DNA of 64,000 nucleotides from Panax quinquefolius. Lineage: Eukaryota; Streptophyta; Magnoliopsida; Apiales; Araliaceae. Under the pieces are notes generated by a model. The model saw only the letters and a program-made list of their open reading frames with translations, did not search any database and was not told the DNA's origin. The position numbers were made by a program, and so were the translations under genes. Numbering within the stretch: the first letter of the stretch is position 1; each line of letters opens with the position of its first letter. Where the stretch lies: contig CM035168.1 in the NCBI GenBank assembly GCA_020205615.1, positions 1,939,830 to 2,003,829 on the forward strand. Direction: 5' to 3'. Positions 59,579 to 64,000 of this stretch are shown piece by piece.

Positions 59579-62339
59579 TGTAAGACCCTCAAATTTTTTA
59601 AATAAAAGGAATTTCCTATATTTATTATTTTGAAATAGTAATGGTTGATTTGATTAATGTGGATAGTTAAAGGTTAAATACGCAAATATTTCAAAATAAG
59701 CAAGTGGTTATAAAATATTCATTATCGCGGGGAATATTCGTTTGGTCGTGGAATATTCGTCTTTGTCGGGGAATATTAGGTATGACGGCTGCATGACCAT
59801 GTGTGGGCCCCATAACTGAAAGCGATTGGATGAAAAAACGACAAATATAAGTTATTTTTAAATAACTAGGCGTAGTTATTCACAGATTATCTTGTTGGAA
59901 TACTTGGGTGGTTAAAACACACAGCTAATACGCGTTGTTGAGCGATGTACACGGTATTACACCAATTATTGATTCTTACGTGAAGGCACTACACAATAAT
60001 GGTTACGATAATTCTTGTTGAAATTATTTTATTGAGTTAATAATTCTTGCGTTGATATTTTATATTCTTTGTTGTTTCATAATTGTCATTACACGATTTT
60101 TTCATTATCGAAGCAATAATTCATATTATCTGAATAATATTATTAGATAACATTATTGGCAATGTCTAGAAAGTTACATCTAAGGAGAGGTTTGGTCACC
60201 TAATTGCTTGCACCAAGAAGAAGAAATTCTTATTGAAAGCCCTCTTTCACGGGAACTGCACGGTTGTCGATATTGTGATTACGTAATATTATTTGTGAAT
60301 AATTAATTATTGATTTATTTGATGAGGAAAATATTGATTTTATGTGGATATAGATGGAGAAATTTTTAAAATGACAATTGTTGAAAATTAATATTTTATC
60401 TTTTTCGATAAAATAATTCATTTAAATATATTATTTTAATAATATATTAACGGTGATATTTTTACAACGAATGTGGGATATATGAGTATCTGAGGAGGAA
60501 GAGTATTTTTGTTGCAATAAATGTTTAAAACATGTTAAACATGTCGGTGGACCTCATTTATTGACTGGAATTTGATTATAGCCTGTAAAATCGACCGTTT
60601 TTGGATTTCGGTCAATTTCTATTTGGAATTTGGAAAAACTTTCTTCTGCAAAGTTGTAGAAATTGAATTTCCTATAAAACTCATGAGATTTGAATTTTCT
60701 GATGAAAGGGCTATTTATTATGAATTATTGAATTTCAGATTAATTGATTATCATTTTTTGGAGTTTTAAGTAACTTTTGCATGAAAAACGTTTTTGTCAC
60801 TTATGGGACATGTGTTAGTGGTTGATTTCAGCTTATGGTGTGCGTGGGAAGATGTGGAAAAATAATATTATTAATATATTAAATTTTACGCTTTGGTGTT
60901 TCTAGCGTTTTCCTATAAATAGGGTCTTGGGTTAGAATTGAAAATCACACCGTAAAGCTGAAGTTTTCTCTATTTCTCTCTCGATATTTTGGCGTATTCT
61001 TGTGAGTATTTTGAGTATACTTTGAGTATTGATATCACGGTGCAAGTTCATTCATTATTCGGTCAAATCTTTGCTCTTTTTTGAGGTAAGGGATATTATT
61101 TTTTCAGAATGATATTATTTCTTCATATCATTATCTTTGAAATGTTGATCTGAAGTTTTTATCAAATTTGGAACTTTTTCATGTGGGGTTACTATTCATG
61201 GGTTACTATTCATGAGTTACTATTCACGAGTTACTATTAAGCTGAGTTCTTATTCACGATTCTTATTCATGAGTACTATTCATGAAGCGTGAAGATGTTT
61301 TTGTGGAATTTCTATCTTTTGGTGTAGAGTTACTATTCACGTATCGGCCTATTCACGTATCTGACACTATTCACGTATCTGGTCTTATTCATTAGAAAAT
61401 AAAATTTCTTCTTTTCTCCAAAACATCTATTACGGATACTAACTCGATTGTATCCATGTTTTGATCATTCTTGAATTTTACACCACTATGATTATTTTTG
61501 AGGTATTTTTGGACGGATGGATAAAACCAAGTACGAATCCTTAATCCTTGTCATTTTGTTTCCTTTGGATTCGTTTCTTTAAAAAAATATTTTTCATCAT
61601 CCTCGGTCTTAAATGATGATATTATGGAATATCTTTGGCTTTTAGTAGTGCAAAGATGAATGATTTCTTAAGAATATCTTTGGCTTTGTAGTTCAAAGAT
61701 GAATGATTTCTGAAGAATATCTTTGGCCAGTAGTGCACAAAGTGTTTAAATGAACACACTTGATGATGAATATCTTTGGCACAGTAGTGCAAAGATGAAT
61801 ATTTGATTCGGATGTATATTGATTGATGTTACGAGGATAAAAGATGAGCGATGAACTTTTAAATTCATACATGTAGAAGATAGTAGTTTGCATTCTCTAC
61901 TTAACTCTTCTAATGAATTATTATTTCATTGCGAATATTGATTTAAAATTTGTTGTCTATTGTATTCTATTATATTTTTCCTGTTGAAGACTAACGATAA
62001 TTTGTTGTATATTATCTTAGTCATAATATTCTTCTTGAGCTAGTTGAGCTCACCCTTTTCCTTTTGTTCCATTTTTCTCGGGAGGCGAGAATATAAGCGA
62101 GTGCAGTCTGGGTATGAAATGAAGGTTTTAGAAAGGATTGTTTAGTAGTCCTCACCATTTTGTAAAATAATGTATCAATAAATGTGATGAGGATTTATTT
62201 GAGTATAGATATTGTCTAGAAGATAATATTTGTATTCAAACTCACAGTTTCTTGTTGTAATAATAAAGTTGTAGTTGTTTACATACCATGTATTGACAAC
62301 TCAGAATAGGTGATGTATACCTATTTTGGGGGCGTCACA
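59579..62339 (+). mobile_element. Solo LTR, chromovirus family A, target duplication TATGA, nested
   Basis: TGTAAGACCCTCAAA to GGGGGCGTCACA, 2761 bp, flanked by perfect TATGA (59574-59578 and 62340-62344). Joining the flanks restores the AGAGATATGATGCAGCAATT sequence of other LTR copies (compare 43800-43825), which confirms a clean insertion. TATAAATA at 60914-60921, donor-like GAG/GTAAGG at about 61086, GAGTTACTATTCAC minisatellite (61190-61390), and ATCTTTG hairpin modules (61620-61800). It is close to the 7745-10582 solo LTR. Confidence 0.93.
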
Positions 62340-62775
62340 TATGATGCAGCAATTACTGTAGCAATAATTGAGCATAGCTAAGTGACTTCTCACGTAAGCA
62401 TCAATAATCAATCTGAGTGTGCTTCTTATGCAACCACGCCAGACATTCTTGTACTTTTACCATAGGGTAGTTCAACAGTTTTGGCGGTAACACCTCTGCT
62501 AGTTATTTTTTATAGAAAAATAATTTTGTCGTTTTCTAACTACGACAATACTTCCGTTAATGGGGTCCACCATTGATTGAGTAGTCGCATGCGAATATTC
62601 CCCGAAAAAAAGAATATTCCCAGAGCCAAACGAATATTTTATAACAACTTCTTTACTTTGCAAAATTTATAAATATTACCCACAACTATAACATTATATC
62701 AAATTTATTCCATAATATTCAAAAATAATATTTATAAAAAAATTCATCTTTATTTATAAAAGCTGGGGTCTTACA

Positions 62776-64000
62776 CCCAGGATGGATTGCAAACGGTGTG
62801 TTGTGCTCCTCCATCATGATTTTATACTTCAAGTCAGAATCGTTAGGAACAAAAAGTCTGGAGTTGACTCGAAGTATTTCTTCTTCATCGATTCTTACTT
62901 CCGGAATAGCACCTTCTTGCACTTTCTTCTTTATACTCATCAGCTCCAGGTCTGTAGTTTGAGCAGCTTTAACTTTATCGATTAGAGTCGGTTCCACTCG
63001 TATATTTTCCATCATCACATGGGTCCCTTGAGTTTTTAACTCTATTTCCATCCTTTCCAAGTTATACAAAATGGGCCTTTGTGTTGACAATATTGCACTC
63101 GTGCCCGCATATGATCTTCTACTCAATGCGATTGCTACTAAGTTTGTTTTTCCAGGATGGTATTGGATGGTATGATCATAATCTTTCAACAATTCAAGCC
63201 ATCGTCGTTGCCGCATGTTGAGTTCCTTTTGAGTGAAGAAATATTTGAGGCTTTTATGATCCGTATAGATCTCCACCTTCTCTCTATACAGGTAATGCCT
63301 CCACATCTTAAGCGCAAAAACGACTGCTGCCAACTCTAGATCATAATTAGGATAATTCCTCTCATATTCTTTGAGTTGTCGAGAGGCATAGGCTATGACT
63401 TTCCCATGTTGCATGAGAAAACATCCTAACCCTTTGCCTGAAGCATCACTGTAGATGACAAATCCCTCCGAGCCAAACGGTATTGTCAGAACAAGTGCTG
63501 AAATGAGTTTCCTCTTGAGTTCTTGAAAACACTTTTCACATTCCTTGCTGCAACCGAATTTTGTATCTTTTCGAGTCAGCTGAGTTAATGGAGTAGCGAT
63601 TCGAGAAAACCCTTCTACGAATCTCCGATAATAATCAGCTAAGTCGAGAAAGCTACGTCTTGATTCATTTGACTTAGGTTGCTCAGAGCTTTGAATTGCT
63701 TCAATCTTTGCTTGGGGTCAACGGATATTCCATGATTTGATATCACGTGCCCAAGGAATGCAACTTCCTCGAGCCGAACTCGCATTTCTTCACTTGGCAT
63801 AAAGCTTGTTTTCACGAAGCTTTTGGAGTATCGACCTCGAGTGTTGCTCATGGTCTTCGCGGGTTTTGGAGTATATGAGGATGTCATCAATAAAGACGAC
63901 CACAAAGTGATCCAAATATTCCTTGAATACTCGGTTCATCATGTCCATGAAGGCGGAAGGAGCATTAGTCGATCCAAAAGACATGACTAGGAATTCATAA
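62776..64000 (-). pseudogene. Gypsy pol (RT, RNase H, integrase start), right piece, runs off the window
   Basis: Minus strand. From 64000 leftward: the RT palm ([36 protein letters not shown]), a frame break near 63650-63720, RNase H ([14 protein letters not shown] near 63430; [40 protein letters not shown]), then the linker to the integrase zinc motif, where the solo LTR interrupts after AIHPG at 62776. It keeps the glutamine codon (DHTIQYHPG) that is TAA in the 44233-46639 copy. The gene's 5' part lies beyond 64000. Confidence 0.9.

Larger units (their letters stand above)
57182..62775 (-). mobile_element. Inverted solo LTR, target duplication CCCAG, itself carrying a nested solo LTR
   Basis: The left edge TGTGACGCCCCC and right edge GGGGTCTTACA are LTR termini read from the minus strand, flanked by perfect CCCAG duplications (57177-57181, 62776-62780) that rejoin the integrase gene. 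Without the nested 59579-62339 LTR and one TATGA copy its length is about 2.83 kb. Reading the minus strand it holds a 19-bp minisatellite, a CTATAAATAG box (about 58764-58773), a donor-like CTAAG/GTAGGG (about 58650) and reversed hairpin arrays. Confidence 0.9.

Overview
The window looks like repeat-rich nuclear DNA of a flowering plant, probably a eudicot. It is very AT-rich, has intron-containing genes, carries plant-type MITEs and is dominated by Ty3/gypsy chromovirus LTR retrotransposons. Two host genes are well supported. One is a RALF34-type secreted peptide hormone gene (12263-12673, +). The other is a three-exon membrane-anchored LEA_2/NDR1-HIN1-like gene (19194-20329, -). No tRNA, rRNA, CRISPR array or bacterial-type signal was found.

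Left part (1-24560): both host genes lie here among single transposon insertions. In order these are a non-autonomous CACTA element (925-3495), a Stowaway-like MITE (3984-4280), a relic of a glycine-rich protein next to an inverted array of 22-bp GGTAACC repeats (6064-6665), a CTAGGC-rich element holding a nested 2.84-kb solo LTR (7681-11299), the RALF34 gene, a second solo LTR (13464-15914), two hAT-like MITEs, the LEA_2 gene, and a long-terminal-inverted-repeat element with a MITE inside one arm (about 22640-24345). Three copies of one ~150-bp inverted-repeat MITE family and two opposite copies of another MITE family also lie in this part.

Right part (24561-64000): about 39 kb made almost wholly of one related set of gypsy retrotransposons, nested, inverted and deleted. 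The LTRs are very long (2.45-3.94 kb). They begin TGTAAGACCCC or TGTAAAACCCC and end GGGGGCGTCACA. The only 5' LTR joined to a primer-binding site is at 46640-50578; its gag-protease-pol remnant runs to 53295. Minus-strand pol remnants lie at 44233-46639 and at 56821-57181 plus 62776-64000; plus-strand integrase/chromodomain remnants lie at 39301-39995 and 53913-54135. All coding parts have stops, frameshifts or large deletions, so no element here looks autonomous. Four solo LTRs have perfect 5-bp target duplications (CTAGG, ATAAT, CCCAG, TATGA), and one of them sits inside another that sits inside pol.

Most noteworthy is the internal organisation of these LTRs. Each has a CTATAAATAG promoter box and, 100-170 bp later, a conserved splice-donor-like AG/GTAAGG. 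After 0.8-2.7 kb comes a splice-acceptor-like TTCAG or CCCAG, intact in some copies and mutated in others. Between donor and acceptor lie tandem arrays of two different hairpin modules, one with compensatory base changes. This suggests a long leader intron contained within the LTR. Splicing itself is inferred, not shown.
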